From assembly GCA_964020155.1 (NCBI GenBank), contig OZ026557.1:1041001-1105000 (forward strand): 64,000 nucleotides of DNA, written 5' to 3'. The stretch comes from Chondrilla cf. caribensis. Lineage: Eukaryota > Porifera > Demospongiae > Chondrillida > Chondrillidae. Of the stretch, positions 51,283 to 63,994 are shown in pieces. Position 1 is the first letter of the stretch. Each line of letters starts with the position of its first letter. Below the pieces are notes generated by a model. The model searched no databases. It was given only the letters and a program-made list of their open reading frames with translations, and was not told where the DNA came from. Made by a program: the position numbers and the translations under genes.

Positions 51283-52186
51283 TAACTGACACAATACTGT
51301 TTAACTGGTTGAATTGGAGTCCATGGCGTTTTATCTGACAAGCCAAAGGTTGTGTAAATGAAGTATAATTCCCCCAAGCAATACATTTTGGTCTATCCTC
51401 ATATTTCTCTATTTGTGGTGTAAAGTGACATGTGCATTAATTATGAACTTGCTCCCTCGGTGTAATGATTCCCTGAGAGTGTGTACAGTTTCAAATTTTC
51501 TGTTTCAATTACAGTTGTTATAACAACATGTTTACAGGAATGATCTAAGTGGAAAAAGCCCAAATGAACTGATTATAATCAATTTATAAAATCTGTTATT
51601 TCTTGTTTACTGTCTAAGGCTAATTCAATTGGAATCCATTGTTATGATGAAGGGTATTATTGTGCGATCCGTGAACAGTCATAAATCAGAGTACAGGGGA
51701 TGATTGAGGTAGGTCGGTTGTCATCTCAAGTTACCTGAGGTAAGACAAATTGAGACCTTATTTTACCCTAGGCCTTACAAGGGTTTCTACGAATATTTTC
51801 AGTTTAGATGTATACGACGTCGTACAGTATTATGTCTTCTCAGTTGTTGCTCATAGGATTACATGCATCATCCAAGACCTATGTAGGCAAACACAGCATA
51901 TACGTGTGCTCCATGTTGAACCATGTTCCAAACTACTGGTCAGTCGGGTTGTGCAACCTTGATCCAGTTGAATGTGCTTTGCAGTGTGAATCAATCCATT
52001 CTTCACAATTACTGTTATTTACTCACTATCATAATTATAGATGCACAATAAGCAAATGCATGTCTGTAGCTGATTTACTACAGTTGTTAGTGTTTATGTA
52101 GTATATGCACTACATGTGTGCATGCATGTCTCTAGTGTGCTAGTGCATTGCATGTATTTTGAGTTTCCAAAGGTTTCCTTTGTTCA
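51283..52186. other. Intergenic, upstream module and 3' flank
   Basis: Module copy at about 51445-51590, then the usual 3' flank of a C4 gene. No gene seen. Confidence 0.5.
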
Positions 52187-53349
52187 CTACTTTGAGCACA
52201 CAGCACATGTGAGTGGTTGGTTGGCTGTGTAAGGTGGACAGACCAGCCCTTCATCACAGTGGACGTTCATGAGTAACTGAACAGAAGGGGTTGGTGTGTA
52301 GGATCCTGCTGATTCACCGATCCTGTCAGCACAAATGGTGTCTTTGCGGGGGCGATTAGGTGTTGTATGTTCAGACATCAGATAGCCGTTGTACTCAAGT
52401 GTCCATCCAGTGGGACAGGTGTACTTTGCTGGGATGGTGAGAATAGTTGACTTAGTACTCACATAGCAGACAGCACAGGGCATTTGTAGGCCAGCACGTT
52501 TGTTTAAAGGAACCGATCCTGTGCCTGTGTAAACTTCATAACGTGTTCCCCAGAGAGTTCCGAAACCTGCATTTGAATTCAGTGTATCTCCAGGGAAGTA
52601 TTCCGGGTCATTTGGCAGACAGAGTGTCTGGTCTGTTCCTCCTCCAAGGCTGTCCTTACTTCCAGTTGCTTTTCCATTGTAGATTCTCTCAGCTCCTGAT
52701 GGGCACACGGTACGACCCCATCTCACATATGTGGCTCCACTAGATCCACGTTCCCCCTTATCACCTTTCACACCAGCAGGTCCTTCACTTCCCTTCGGAC
52801 CCTGTGGACCGGGGATTCCCATTGAACCGGGTTGACCATCACGACCATCTCGACCATCACGTCCTCTAATCACAGTGGAACATTGGTCCTCATTGTCTCC
52901 TTGGTTGTCTTGTCTCTTGTTTCTAGGGACTATTAAATGTTGAAAATAATAAAATTAATATCTATTCATTCTATATTGAACATAAATTAGTGTATAGTAC
53001 ACATATATGGCATATCAGTTAAAGCTATAGAAATAAATTCACAGTGCATATGTCAGTTCTAAGGTTATTACTTCTGATTATTAATTCCAGTGTTTGTAAG
53101 TCTATCAGATGTAATACATTGGTGTAATGCTCTAATATTACATGACATTGTAACTTCAAGATAACTAAAGTATAATGCTTGTTCATCACCTCTCTCACCT
53201 GTGAGTGTATTCTCTTTCAACAGTTCCAAATTATTTGGCTCATTTTTTGTAGCCTTCAACTTGTCCACTTCCTGTTCTCCTTCTGTCATGACTACTCCAA
53301 TGAGGGCCACAAGGACAACAGAGATTAGAATCATTCTCCTCCTTTGCAT
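52187..53349 (-). CDS. Short-chain collagen C4-like protein, type a/I
   Basis: Exons 53199-53349 and 52187-52929; 297 residues. Signal peptide MQRRRMILISVVLVALIGVV. Exon 2: PRNKR|QDNQGDNEDQC, 14 perfect triplets ending GERGSS, type-I domain variant TGSKDSLGGGTDQTLC with AGFGTLWGTRYEVY. Compared with its duplicate at 24211, the changes are scattered substitutions (STKST for SNKST, EHTTPNRP for EVTLPNRP), which removes the NKS sequon. Confidence 0.92.
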
Positions 53350-53420
53350 GATGGCCGTCCTTGCTAAAATTCAGAAAGCAATATATTCAATACAGTAATG
53401 TTTGGCTGAATTTTAGCATC

Positions 53421-53428
53421 CTTTTATA
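53421..53428 (-). promoter_or_regulatory. TATA box of the 52187-53349 gene
   Basis: TATAAAAG, 72 bases upstream of the ATG at 53349. Confidence 0.75.
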
Positions 53429-54860
53429 GGCAGGGTTGTGTATCAGGTCATGCATGCAATTACCTCACACATTACGTTTTTCTTAACCCTAACAATTCCC
53501 TATTTTGAATAATGAAGTGCAAGAAATTTGTACTTCCAACTTGCTTGTCCCTCTCAGTGTGATCATTCCCTGTGTACAGTTTTGAATGTGCTGTTTCAAT
53601 TGCACCAGTTATTACAAGGTGCATCCAGGATTGGGCTATGTACCAAGGGTAATCTCAAGGGAGTTGATCACAATCCATTTATGCATGATATGTTATTGTT
53701 TATTGATATATGGAATTCAACCTTATACTGAGGGGTATTTTTGTGTGTGCATTTTCTACGCAATCTCAAGTTACCTGCATGAGGTCAGATTAACATGTCA
53801 GAACAAAGCCTTGCAGATATTGAGCTTGTCATGTACAACCTACATGTAAGGTGTGTACATTGAACCTTATATACAGTGTGTTTACGGGAATAATGGTTGA
53901 CGTGTATGTGATTCTCCTCTTTTACATGAGGCTATCATTGCTGGAATCCAAGAAGCAGTCAGCCACCCCTATAACATATTAATTTTGATACAATAATGTT
54001 TGACTGAAGTGCAGTGGCCGTCTATCTGACAGGGTTGTTTAGATTGGATGAGGTAATCCCCCACACTACATTAATTTACCCTCACAATTCCCTGTTTATA
54101 GAGTGAAGTCACTTGTGCATTTTGAACTTGCTCCCTCAGTGTGATGATCCCCTGTGTACAGTTTCAAATGTGCTGTCTCAATTCCAGTTGTTATGACATT
54201 GTGTTTACAGGAATGTGCTACCTATCTGGAAAAATCCCAAATAAACTGATTATAATCGATGTGTATAAAATCTGTTATTTCCTGTTTACTGTCTAAGACT
54301 TAATTCAATTGGAATCCATTGTTATGATGAAGGGTATTTTGTATGTGAACAGTCATAAATCAGAGTATTAGGGGATGATTGAGGTTTGCAGTTGTGATCT
54401 CAGGTTACCTGAGGTCAGACCAACCAAGACCTAATTTTACCCTAAGCCTTACAAGGTTTCTCTGAATATTTTGAGCTTGTAGATGTATATGTACAGTATA
54501 TGTACTTCTCAATTGCTGCATCATCCAAGACCTATACAGGCGAACAAAGCATATTCACGTGTGTTCCAAGTTGAAGTTGAGTTGTATGTTCCAAACTACT
54601 GGTCAGTTGGGTTGTGGAACCTTGATCCAGTTGAATGTGCTTAGCAGTGTGAATGAATCCATTCTACATAATTACTGTTCTTTACTCACTGATAATCATA
54701 ATTATAGATGCACAATAAGCAAATGTATGTCTGTATCTGATTTTACTATTTGTTAATGTTTATGTAGCTAGTATATGCACTACATGTGTGCATGTCTCTA
54801 GTGTGTTAGTGCATTGCATGTAACTTGAGTTTCTATAAGGTTTCCTTCAGAATCTGTTCA
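53429..54860 (-). other. Upstream region with modules and exon-1 relic
   Basis: Module at 53525-53690, relic of a type-a exon 1 start at about 53905-54050, second module at 54115-54260, then 3' flank of the next gene. Collinear with 25461-26903. Confidence 0.55.
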
Positions 54861-55995
54861 TTACTTTGAGCACACAGCACAAGTGAGTGGCTTCCTCTCG
54901 GCATAAGGAGGACATGCGTGACCCTTATTGTAACACTTGACGTCCATGAAGCATGCACAGGAAGAGGGTGTGTATCCTTCCCCACCTCCAGATACTGCAT
55001 TCACATCCACACAGATGGTGTCCTTGCGACGTCGTCCTGATACAGTATGCTCTGCAGTCAAATAGCCGTAGTACTCTCTGGTCCATCCAGTGGGACAGGT
55101 GTACTTTGCTGGGATAGTGAGAATGGTTGACTTGTTGACATAGCAGACAGCACAAGGTGTGTTCTCCCTGTGAAGGTTTGCCAAAGGAAATGATGGGTCT
55201 CCGTGGATGGCATACTCGATGTGGTAGAGTGTCCCCATGGCAAAGTTAGATATGTCATGAGACAGGTACTCGGGGTCATTGGGCAGACACAGCGATTCAT
55301 CAGTTCCACCACCTACAGTATTGCCGGTGCTGCTAGCCAGCCCAGTATAGATTCTCTCAGCTCCTGGTGGGCACACAGTACGACCCCATCTCACATATGT
55401 GGCTCCACTAGATCCAGCATCCCCCTTTTCACCTTTCACACCAGTAGTTCCTTCACTTCCCTTTGGACCCTGTGGACCGGGGATTCCCATTGAACCGGGT
55501 TGACCATCACGACCATCTCGACCATCACGTCCTCTTATCACGGTGGAACATTGGTCTTCATTGTCTCCTTGGTCGTCTTGTCTCTTGTTTCTAGGGACTG
55601 TTAGATGTTAAATTATTCATAATATGTATGTACGTTGGTGTATAGTACACACATACGATATACCAGATACAGCTGTACAAATGAATTCACAGTGCAGCAT
55701 ACTTAAGTTACAAGAAAATTACTTCTGATTGATAATTCCTATTCATAAATCTATCTGATATACGTAATGCGTTGGTATAAAATGCTTGTTAGCTATAATA
55801 TTACATTATATTGTCACTACTGGTGTTCATCCCCTCTCTCTCACCTGTGAGTGTATTCTCTTTCACCAGTTCCAAATTGTTAGGCTCATTATTTGTAACC
55901 TTCAACTTGTCCACTTCCAGTTCTCCTTCTGTCATGACTACTCCAATGAGGGCCACGAGGACAACAGAGATTAGAATCATTCTCCACTTTTGCAT
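54861..55995 (-). CDS. Short-chain collagen C4-like protein, type a/II
   Basis: Exons 55845-55995 and 54861-55597; 295 residues; intron of 247 bases, as in its duplicate at 26904. Signal peptide MQKWRMILISVVLVALIGVV. Exon 2: PRNKR|QDDQGDNEDQC, 14 perfect triplets (GSMGIP to GDAGSS), type-II domain with TGNTVGGGTDESLC and SSCACFMDVKC, ending LTCAVCSK. Confidence 0.92.
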
Positions 55996-56066
55996 GTTGG
56001 CTGTCCTTACTAAAATCCAGAAAGTAGTATATTCAATACAATAATCTATGGCAAAATTTTAGTGTC

Positions 56067-56074
56067 CTTTTATA
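56067..56074 (-). promoter_or_regulatory. TATA box of the 54861-55995 gene
   Basis: TATAAAAG, 72 bases upstream of the ATG at 55995. Confidence 0.75.
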
Positions 56075-57564
56075 GGTAGGGTTGTGTATCAGGTCACGTA
56101 ATTACCTCACACACTACATTAATTTCTTCACCCTAACAATTTCCTGTTTTGAATAATGGAGTGGAAGAAACTTGTACTTCCAACTTGCTTGCCCCCCTCA
56201 GTGTCATCACTCCTTGTGTACAGTTTCGAACGCGTTGTTTCAATTACACCAGTTATTATGAGGTGCATCCAGGATTGGGCTATGTACCAAGGGTAATCTC
56301 AAGGGAGTTGATCACAATCCATTTATGCATGATATATATTATTATTGTTTATTGATATATATATAGAATTCAGTTATATAGTGTTTTGGTAGGTATGTGT
56401 TCCCTACATAACAATTAAATCATTAAACTATTTGGTGATATAATCTATTTGGTGATAATGGATAAAGTACCAGTAGGTGATAATCTCAAGTTACCTGAGG
56501 TCAGACTAATATGTCAGCACTATGCCTTACTCATATTGAGCTTGTCATGTACAACCTACATGTAAGGTGTGTACATTGAACCTTATACAGTGAGTTTATG
56601 GGAATATGGTTGTGGTGTATGTGATTCGTTTCTTTTGCATGAGGCTATCATTGCTGGATTCCAGAAAGCAGTAAACCACCCCTATAACATATTTGATACA
56701 GTAATGTTTGGCTAAAGTGCAGTGGCCTACTATTTGATAGGGTTGTTCATATTGGATGAGGTAATTCTCCCATACACTACATTATTATATATTTACCCTC
56801 ACAATTCCCTATTTATAGAGTGAAGTCACTTGTGCATTTTGAACTTGCTCCCTCAGTGTGTAGTTTCTAATGACATTGACAGTGCTGTTTCTATTCCAGT
56901 TGCTGTGACATTGTGTTTACAGGAATGAGCTACGTATCGGGAAAAATCCCAAATGAACTGATTATAATCAATTTATAAAATCTGTTATTTCTTGTTTACT
57001 GTCTAAGGCTAATTGAATTGGAATCCATTGTTATGATGAAGGGTATTTTGTATATGAACAGTCATAAATCAGAGTATTAGGGGATGATTGAGGTTTGCAG
57101 TTGTGATCTCAGGTTACCTGAGGTCAGACCAATCAAGACCTAATTTTACCCTAAGCCTTACAAGGTTTTCTACAAAAACATTTTTTGAGTTTGTCTACGT
57201 GTGTACAGTACAATGTACTTCTCAGTTGTTACTCATAGGATTACATGCATCATCCAAGACCTATACAGGCAAACATAGCATACATGTGGGTTCCAAGTTG
57301 AACCATGTTCCAAACTACTGGTCAGTTGGGTTGTGCAACCTTGATCCAGTTGAATTTGCTTAGCAGTGTGAATGAATCCATTCTACATAATTACTGTCAT
57401 TTACTCACTGACAACCATTATTATAGATGCACAATTAGCAAATGCATGTCTGTATCTGATTAAACCACTTGCTAATATTTAGTACAAGCACTACATGTGT
57501 GCATGTCTCTAGTGTGTTAATGCATTGCATGTAACTTGAGTTTCCAAAGGTTTCCTTTTGTTCA
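56075..57564 (-). other. Upstream region with modules and exon-1 relic
   Basis: Module at 56165-56330; relic exon 1 start at about 56620-56760 ('gattcgtttcttttgcatg', 'gattccagaaagcagtaaac'), here with the ATG triplet still present; diverged module at 56850-56975; then 3' flank. Confidence 0.55.
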
Positions 57565-58895
57565 TTACTTTGAGCACACAGCACAAGTGAGTGGTTTCCT
57601 CTCGGCATAAGGAGGACAGGCATGACCCTTATTGTTGCACTTGATGTCCATGAAGCACGCACAGGCAGCGTGTGTGTGTCCTTCCCCACCTCCAGATACT
57701 GAATTCACATCCACACAGATTGTGTCCTTGCGACGTCGTCCTGATACAGTATGCTCTGCAGTCAAATAGCCGTAGTACTCTCTGGTCCATCCAGTGGGAC
57801 AGGTGTACTTTGCTGGGATGGTGAGAATGGTTGATCTGTTGACATAGCAGACAGCACAAGGTGTGTTCTTCCTGTGAAGGTTTGCCAAAGGAAATGATGG
57901 GTCTCCGTGGATGGCATACTCGATGTGGTAAAGTGTCCCTACTGCCCAATTAGATGTGTCATTAGACAGGTACTCAGGGTCATAGGGCAGACACAGCGAT
58001 TCATCTGTTCCACCATCCACATTATTCCCGGTGCTGCTAGCTAACCCAAAGTAGATCCTCTCAGCTCCTGGTGGACACACAGTACGACCCCATCTCACAT
58101 ATGTGGCTCCACTAGATACACATTCACCTTTATCACCTTTCATACCAGCAGGTCCCTGTGGACCCTGTGGACCCTGTGGTCCGGGATCACCATTCAAGCC
58201 GGGCTGACCATCACGACCGTCACAACCTCTTATCAGAGTAGAACATTGACTTCCACTGTCTCCTTGATCACCAGATCTCTTGTTTCTCATTAAAATACCT
58301 ATATATTAAGAAGAGTGTACAGTGAACCTCAATTAAAATTCAAATTGAAGTACACGTATGTACCCAGGTTAGGTTAGTACACACTCCTGGTTAGTACATA
58401 TTATGCATACACTATAGCTACTGTAGCTGGTTAGTACATACTCCAGGCTAGTACATACATACTTCTGGTTAACACATGCACACTCCAGGTTAACATCCTC
58501 TCCTGGTTATAGCACATACTCCTGGAGTATGTAATGATAATATTATGGAGATACATTCTCCTTATCAATACATACACTTCACAGTGATACACACTCAACA
58601 CTATCATTACACATCTAGACCTCAGAGTATGTTAAGGAGGCTCTATAGACCTTCTTACATGTCATAAGATGGACAGTGACACCCATACAGTGACCAAAAC
58701 ATTACATGTCACATGCGGTCTATGATACAGGGCATCATTTCCTTCACATGACAACAGTCTCCTCCCCTCACCTATGTCTTCTTGCTCTGTGGATCTCTTC
58801 TGGTCTGAGAGTCCTTCAACAACGACCACTCCAGCCAGGGCCACCAGAAAGCAGTAAACGAGGGCAGTACTGATGTTCATCTTGCCCATCCTCAT
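57565..58895 (-). CDS. Short-chain collagen C4-like protein, type c/II
   Basis: Exons 58772-58895 and 57565-58298; 285 residues from the ATG at 58895 (alternatives at 58889 and 58880, the last aligning with MNISTALVYCF). Exon 1 encodes a signal peptide (CFLVALAGVVVVEG) and a short propeptide with DQKR|S. Exon 2 (acceptor TATAG) begins GILMRNKR|SGDQGDSGSQC, giving a second basic site. The helix of about 12 triplets starts GCDGRDGQPGLNGDP, so it has a Cys inside a triplet. Its last part reads GECVSS, where relatives have GERGSS, so one Gly is Val. Type-II C4 domain ends LTCAVCSK. Confidence 0.88.
58370..58530. repeat. Intron minisatellite, 'cctggttagtacatact' units
   Basis: Diverged units of about 20 bases in the intron of the 57565-58895 gene. 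Confidence 0.75.
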
Positions 58896-58944
58896 GTGTG
58901 ACTCTGCCTACAAGTATGTGAATGATGATCCTTCAAATCTGCGG

Positions 58945-58952
58945 CTTTTATG
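58945..58952 (-). promoter_or_regulatory. TATA-like box of the 57565-58895 gene
   Basis: CATAAAAG, 50 bases upstream of the ATG at 58895 and 65 upstream of the one at 58880. Confidence 0.55.
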
Positions 58953-59265
58953 GAAATTGTTCCCTTTTATTAGGCTCCACACCTATGAATTTCCTGAAGG
59001 TCCTGACCGTAATCTAGGTTATCCCAGGTCAATAGGTAAGTACACTAGGCTAATTGTACCCTTACAGAGAGTGTCTGCTTGCCAGTGTTGGTGCAATTCA
59101 TTTTCAAAGATCATTCGTGTCTGATTAATGATTTGGTGGATATTCATTACAATCTGTACTATAATTATCAGTAATGGGAAATTGTGGTAGATGAAATGGT
59201 AGTGGATAATCCTTTATTCACTGTACACTGTGTTGCTGTTGCTTATGAAACAGTGAACACACACA

Positions 59266-59304
<39 letters not shown>

Positions 59305-60531
59305 ACATTACACACACTTAACACTTGTGGTCATTAAAATCTGTTACAGTTATATCATTGTTTAGATTTGAATTTTGTACTGAAAGACATTCGTGTGACC
59401 CCTAACCAGCCTTAGTCTATTGGAAGGTGCAATGGAAGGTACCAGAAGGTGATAATGAGGTTAGCTGAGGTCAGAGCTAATGAGGATAAGCCTTACAGCT
59501 GGTCTCCAGATAATATTTTAATAAAATTTGGTGTTTTATTGTCAGCTGTAACTCGTTACAGTGCAGAGTTCAGGAAGTTGTATTTTTTTAAAGGTAAACA
59601 TGTTTATATACCACTGAAATCCCCAAAATTTATAAACAAGTTTTCAAAATATTTGTAGGGCTTCTATCAGATTATGACTCAACTCGCAGACATTATAATA
59701 GTATGCTAGTTCTGTGGGTGAAATGCAGCTTGGTCATTGGATTGGTTGTATGCAGTCTGACAATCACAGTAAAACTGCATGTACGGTGAAACCTCTTTGA
59801 AAGGACAATGCAATGGGACCAGCTAAGTTTAATTTCCACTGTTGTCCACTCTTCAGAGGTGAAAATGTATTAGCACTATAGCACTATAGGAAGTCCATTT
59901 CTGATACATTGCCTATATGAAGGTAGTGTCTAGAGAGCCCTTCATTAAGAGTGACCTTTATAATTAATGGAGGATCCGCTGTAATTATGTTTCTACACAT
60001 GGATTATACCCTATGTTGTAGCCCTGGTTTGATGTAGGACTTTATTTGGAATGAGATGCGCAAGTGTATACAGGTGTAGTGTGTAGTATGTACGTACAAT
60101 GTCATCCTATATGTACAGTGTGTACATGTACAGTACAGTGTGTTCTTGTGCAAAATATTATGATAGTCATGTATGCATGTATGCAATGCATGCGTCATGC
60201 CAAACTTACAGGCAAACATAGCCTACATGTGTGTTTTCAACTTGAATGATCTTCCTATACTACTGGAAATGGGCTGCATCTGTATGTATGTAATATTACA
60301 GTGGGGTTGTGCAATCCGCCTGATCCGTATGAAAGTGTTCAACAGTGTGAAGTCAATCCATATACATGCGTCCTACTGAACATATGAACTGTTAATCACT
60401 CACTCACAACCAGTATAATAAGCTGCACAATAAATGAATGAATGCATGCATCTGCTATTTGTTTCATATGCATACTACATATGTGCATGTGTTAGTGTGC
60501 TAATGCATAATTATTTTGTTGAGTTATATAG
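58953..60531. other. Intergenic: microsatellite, MITE, no gene
   Basis: (CA)n at about 59263-59300. A MITE is listed separately at 59784-59981. 60140-60230 matches the 3' flank near 2600-2760. No coding feature supported. Confidence 0.55.
59784..59981. mobile_element. Tigger/pogo-like MITE, 198 bases
   Basis: Starts CGGTGAAACCTCTTTGAAAG and ends GGAGGATCCGCTG, flanked by TA (59782-59783, 59982-59983). The ends are imperfect inverted repeats and the interior is non-coding. Confidence 0.65.
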
Positions 60532-61968
60532 TTACTTTGAGCACACAGCACATGTGAGTGGCTTCCTCTCGGCATAAGGAGGACAGACATGACCCTGATT
60601 GTTGCACTTGACGTCCATGAAGCATGCACAGGCAGAGGGCCTGACCCCTGATCCTCCTCCAGAAACTGAATTCACATCCACACAGATGGTGTCCTTGCGA
60701 CGTCGTCCTGATACAGTATGCTCTGCAGTCAAATAGCCGTAGTACTCCCTGGTCCATCCAGTGGGACAGGTGTACTTTGCTGGGATAGTGAGAATGGTTG
60801 ACTTGTTGACATAGCAGACAGCACAAGGTGTGTTCTCCCTGTGAAGGTTTGCCAAAGGAAACGAACCACCCCCACGATAGGCATACTGGATGTCGTAGAG
60901 GGTCCCTACTGCCCAATTAGATGTGTCATTAGACAGGTACTCGGGGTCATTGGGCAGACACAGCGATTCATCTGTTCCTCCACCTACGGTATTTGCAGTG
61001 CTGCTAGCTAACCCTTCGTAGATCCTCTCAGCTCCTGGTGGACACACAGTACGACCCCATCTCACATATGTGGCTCCACTAGATCCACGTTCACCCTTAT
61101 CACCTTTCATACCAGCAGAACCCTGTGGACCCTGTGGACCTTGTGGTCCGGGATCACCATTCAAGCCAGGCTGACCATCACGACCGTCACAACCTCTTAT
61201 CAGAGTAGAACATTGACTTCCACTGTCTCCTTGATCACCAGATCTCTTGTTTCTCATTAAAATGCCTATTAAGAAGAGTGTACAGTGAACATCAATTAAT
61301 ATTCAAATAGAAGTATGCATGTCAGGTTAGTACATATACTCCTGGTTAGTGCACACTCCTGGTTAGTACATATACTGCTGGTTAGTGCACACTCCTGGTT
61401 AGTACATATACTGCTGGTTAGTGCACACTCCTGATTAATATACACACTCCTGGTTAGTACACACTCCTGGTCAGTACACACTCCAGGCTAGCACATACTT
61501 TGATTAACACATATGTACTCCTGGTTGACACACTCTCCGGGTTAGCACACACTCCTGGTTAGTACATACTCCTCGTTGGTAGACGTAAATGCATACACTT
61601 CACAGTGATACACATTACATGTCTAGACCTCGGTGTATGTGAATAGGCTCTATTCACAGATCCTCTCCCATATTTTAGGGTGGACAGTGACACCCATGCA
61701 ATGAACAAAACAGTACATGTCTCATGCAGTCTATGGTATGTGGATACAGCAGTGCATCATTTCCTTCACATATCAACAGTCACTTCCCCTCACCTATGTC
61801 TTCTTGCTCTGCGGATCTCTTCTGGTTTGAGAGTGTTTCCACAGTCTGCACTTTGTCGATCACAACACGGTCCACTCCACGTTCTCCTTCAACAACGACC
61901 ACTCCAGCCAGGACCACCAGAAAGCAGTAAATGAGGGCAGTACTGATGTTCATCTTGTCCATCTTCAT
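60532..61968 (-). CDS. Short-chain collagen C4-like protein, type c/II
   Basis: Exons 61794-61968 and 60532-61265; 302 residues from the ATG at 61968 (alternatives 61962, 61953). The exon 1 propeptide is 17 residues longer than in the 57565 gene (ERGVDRVVIDKVQTVET), then NQKR|S. Exon 2: GILMRNKR|SGDQGDSGSQC, helix GCDGRDGQPGLNGDP to GERGSS with all Gly kept, then a type-II domain that departs from its relatives in the middle (YDIQYAYRGGGSFPLANLH for YHIEYAIHGDPSFPLANLH). Confidence 0.9.
61318..61580. repeat. Intron minisatellite, longest copy
   Basis: About a dozen units of 'actcctggttagtgcacac' type, roughly 20 bases each, in the intron of the 60532-61968 gene. Confidence 0.85.
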
Positions 61969-62044
61969 GTGTCAGAGGCAACAATTAAGAATCGGAATAC
62001 TGTGCCTACAAATGGATGAATGGATGATCAGTCAAATCTACAGC

Positions 62045-62052
62045 CTTTTATG
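62045..62052 (-). promoter_or_regulatory. TATA-like box of the 60532-61968 gene
   Basis: CATAAAAG, 77 bases upstream of the ATG at 61968. Confidence 0.55.
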
Positions 62053-63126
62053 GAAATGATTCCATTTCATTTAGGTTTCCACACCTTAAGCTTTTACTTT
62101 CTGAACTAAACTCCCTAGACTTCCTAGTTCTCAGAATTCCTAGTTCTAAGGCTACAGGAGGATGATCTAAGCTGACCTTGGTCAATGTGGGAAGTACACT
62201 AGACAAGCTGTACCTTAATAACATACACTTGTGTCTGCTTGACAAATACGTTGCCACAATTAATTTTTGAAGAACATTCACGGCAGATTAATGATTTGGT
62301 AGATATATATTACAATAATATGCATATTATAATTATTTATAATGGGACAATGTTGTGGATAAGAAGACTTGGTGGATACAGTGGTAGTGAATTATCCTTA
62401 AATCACTGTACACTGTGTTACTGGTGCTAATGTACGTAAGAGTCAATACACACACACACACACACACACACACGTGCACGCAGACACGCACACACGCACA
62501 CACGCACACACACATACACACACACGCACACACACGCATACATGTATAATACTTTTCCTTACTCCCCACCGACACAGTATTACTTTCACCAAACCTTTGC
62601 AAACACTGCAGGTAGTGTCCATTGTATGTGTGTAAATATAATCTCCACTTGATTGCACACACAAACTGATATACCATGTACACGTATGTACGCATACCAT
62701 ATAGTACTGGACTATGGTTGATATAACCAATGTCAGCATGGCCATGTATTGCAATTTTTGCTAATTATAATTATCCCCATTTATCACAATTATTATTACA
62801 ATCTAATGTTATAATTATAATTATTATCAAACAAAATATGGAAAAATATGATAAGTGTATTCACATACTTGTATATATTATATACATATTATGATGATGT
62901 ACTGTAGAGTACCTAATATACAGTAAATTATATTATAATACTATAATAATAATATATACATGTGTGCAGTATACTGCAGTACAAAAGTAATATATACATG
63001 TGTGCAGCATACTACAGTATAAAAGTAATACATATGTACATGTGCAAGCAATTGATATTGGATTCTTACAATCGAATCATTTTTGTATGAAAACACACCA
63101 TGCGTATGTAAGCAAGTTCTCATCAT
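62053..63126. other. Intergenic: MITE remnant, microsatellite, AT-rich spacer
   Basis: MITE-like remnant near 62285-62410, (CA)n/(CGCA)n at about 62446-62540, and very AT-rich sequence at 62750-62960 with short repeats of 'atatacatgtgtgcagtat'. This is the boundary of the C4 cluster. No gene seen. Confidence 0.6.
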
Positions 63127-63453
63127 TCACTTTTGCCTGATTTTAGTAAAACACCAGTCCAAAGAGAAGAACCCCAGAAGGATGAATATACTTATGAATG
63201 CGGGGATTAGAGGTACCATTAGACCCAGGATTGGGATGCTGTCGAAAAAGGAATCATGATTTATCGGCAAGAGATCCAGGGGAAAGGTTTTCGCTGAGAG
63301 TTGAGTGCTGATCTCCAAGGTAACGAATGGGACAATCACCATGGCGACAAATATGTGGAACAGGAGAAACTGTAGAACTGACTTGAGGGGGAAGTATTGC
63401 AGTTCCCTAGCAACAGATTCCCGCCGGTCAATGACCCTCACACGAGCTAGTTC
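63127..63453 (-). CDS. Last exon of an unrelated membrane protein (partial)
   Basis: After a strong acceptor (TTTTCTTTTCCAG) the frame is open for 108 codons to a TGA, in phase 0. It starts ELARVRVIDRRESVARELQY and has a hydrophobic stretch (VLQFLLFHIFVAMVIVPFV). A polar loop and a second, longer hydrophobic stretch (IPILGLMVPLIPAFISIFIL) follow, then a short tail ending TKIRQK. Two transmembrane segments are likely. Codon use and composition look like real coding sequence and differ from the C4 genes. I do not recognise the family. Upstream exons must lie beyond 64000. Confidence 0.6.
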   Translation of the reverse strand, partial: ELARVRVIDRRESVARELQYFPLKSVLQFLLFHIFVAMVIVPFVTLEISTQLSAKTFPLDLLPINHDSFFDSIPILGLMVPLIPAFISIFILLGFFSLDWCFTKIRQK

Positions 63454-63509
63454 CTGGAAAAGAAAAGCTAGTCTTCAAGACATGGAGAACTACTGTACTG
63501 GATGAACAC

Positions 63510-63600
63510 ATTGGGTACCCAACAGATGCTATGTGTGTCATTGGCTACCTAACAGATGCTATGTGTGTCATTACCTAACAGATGCTATGTGTCATTACAA
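63510..63600. repeat. Three tandem units of about 30 bases
   Basis: 'acctaacagatgctatgtg' plus 'tgtcattggct' repeated three times with small losses, within the presumed intron. Confidence 0.8.
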
Positions 63601-63717
63601 TTATACTTTGCATTCATGCATATACGTAAATAGAAACATGTATAGAATCCTGTACATGCACTGTACATGTACACACTGAACGAAGGACAACCATACATGC
63701 TACATATGTACAAATGA

Positions 63718-63994
<277 letters not shown>

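Noticed and set aside
61296..61481. Cys-rich repetitive peptide in the intron of the 60532 gene
   Set aside because: It is the minus-strand reading of the 'cctggttagtacacact' minisatellite inside an intron.
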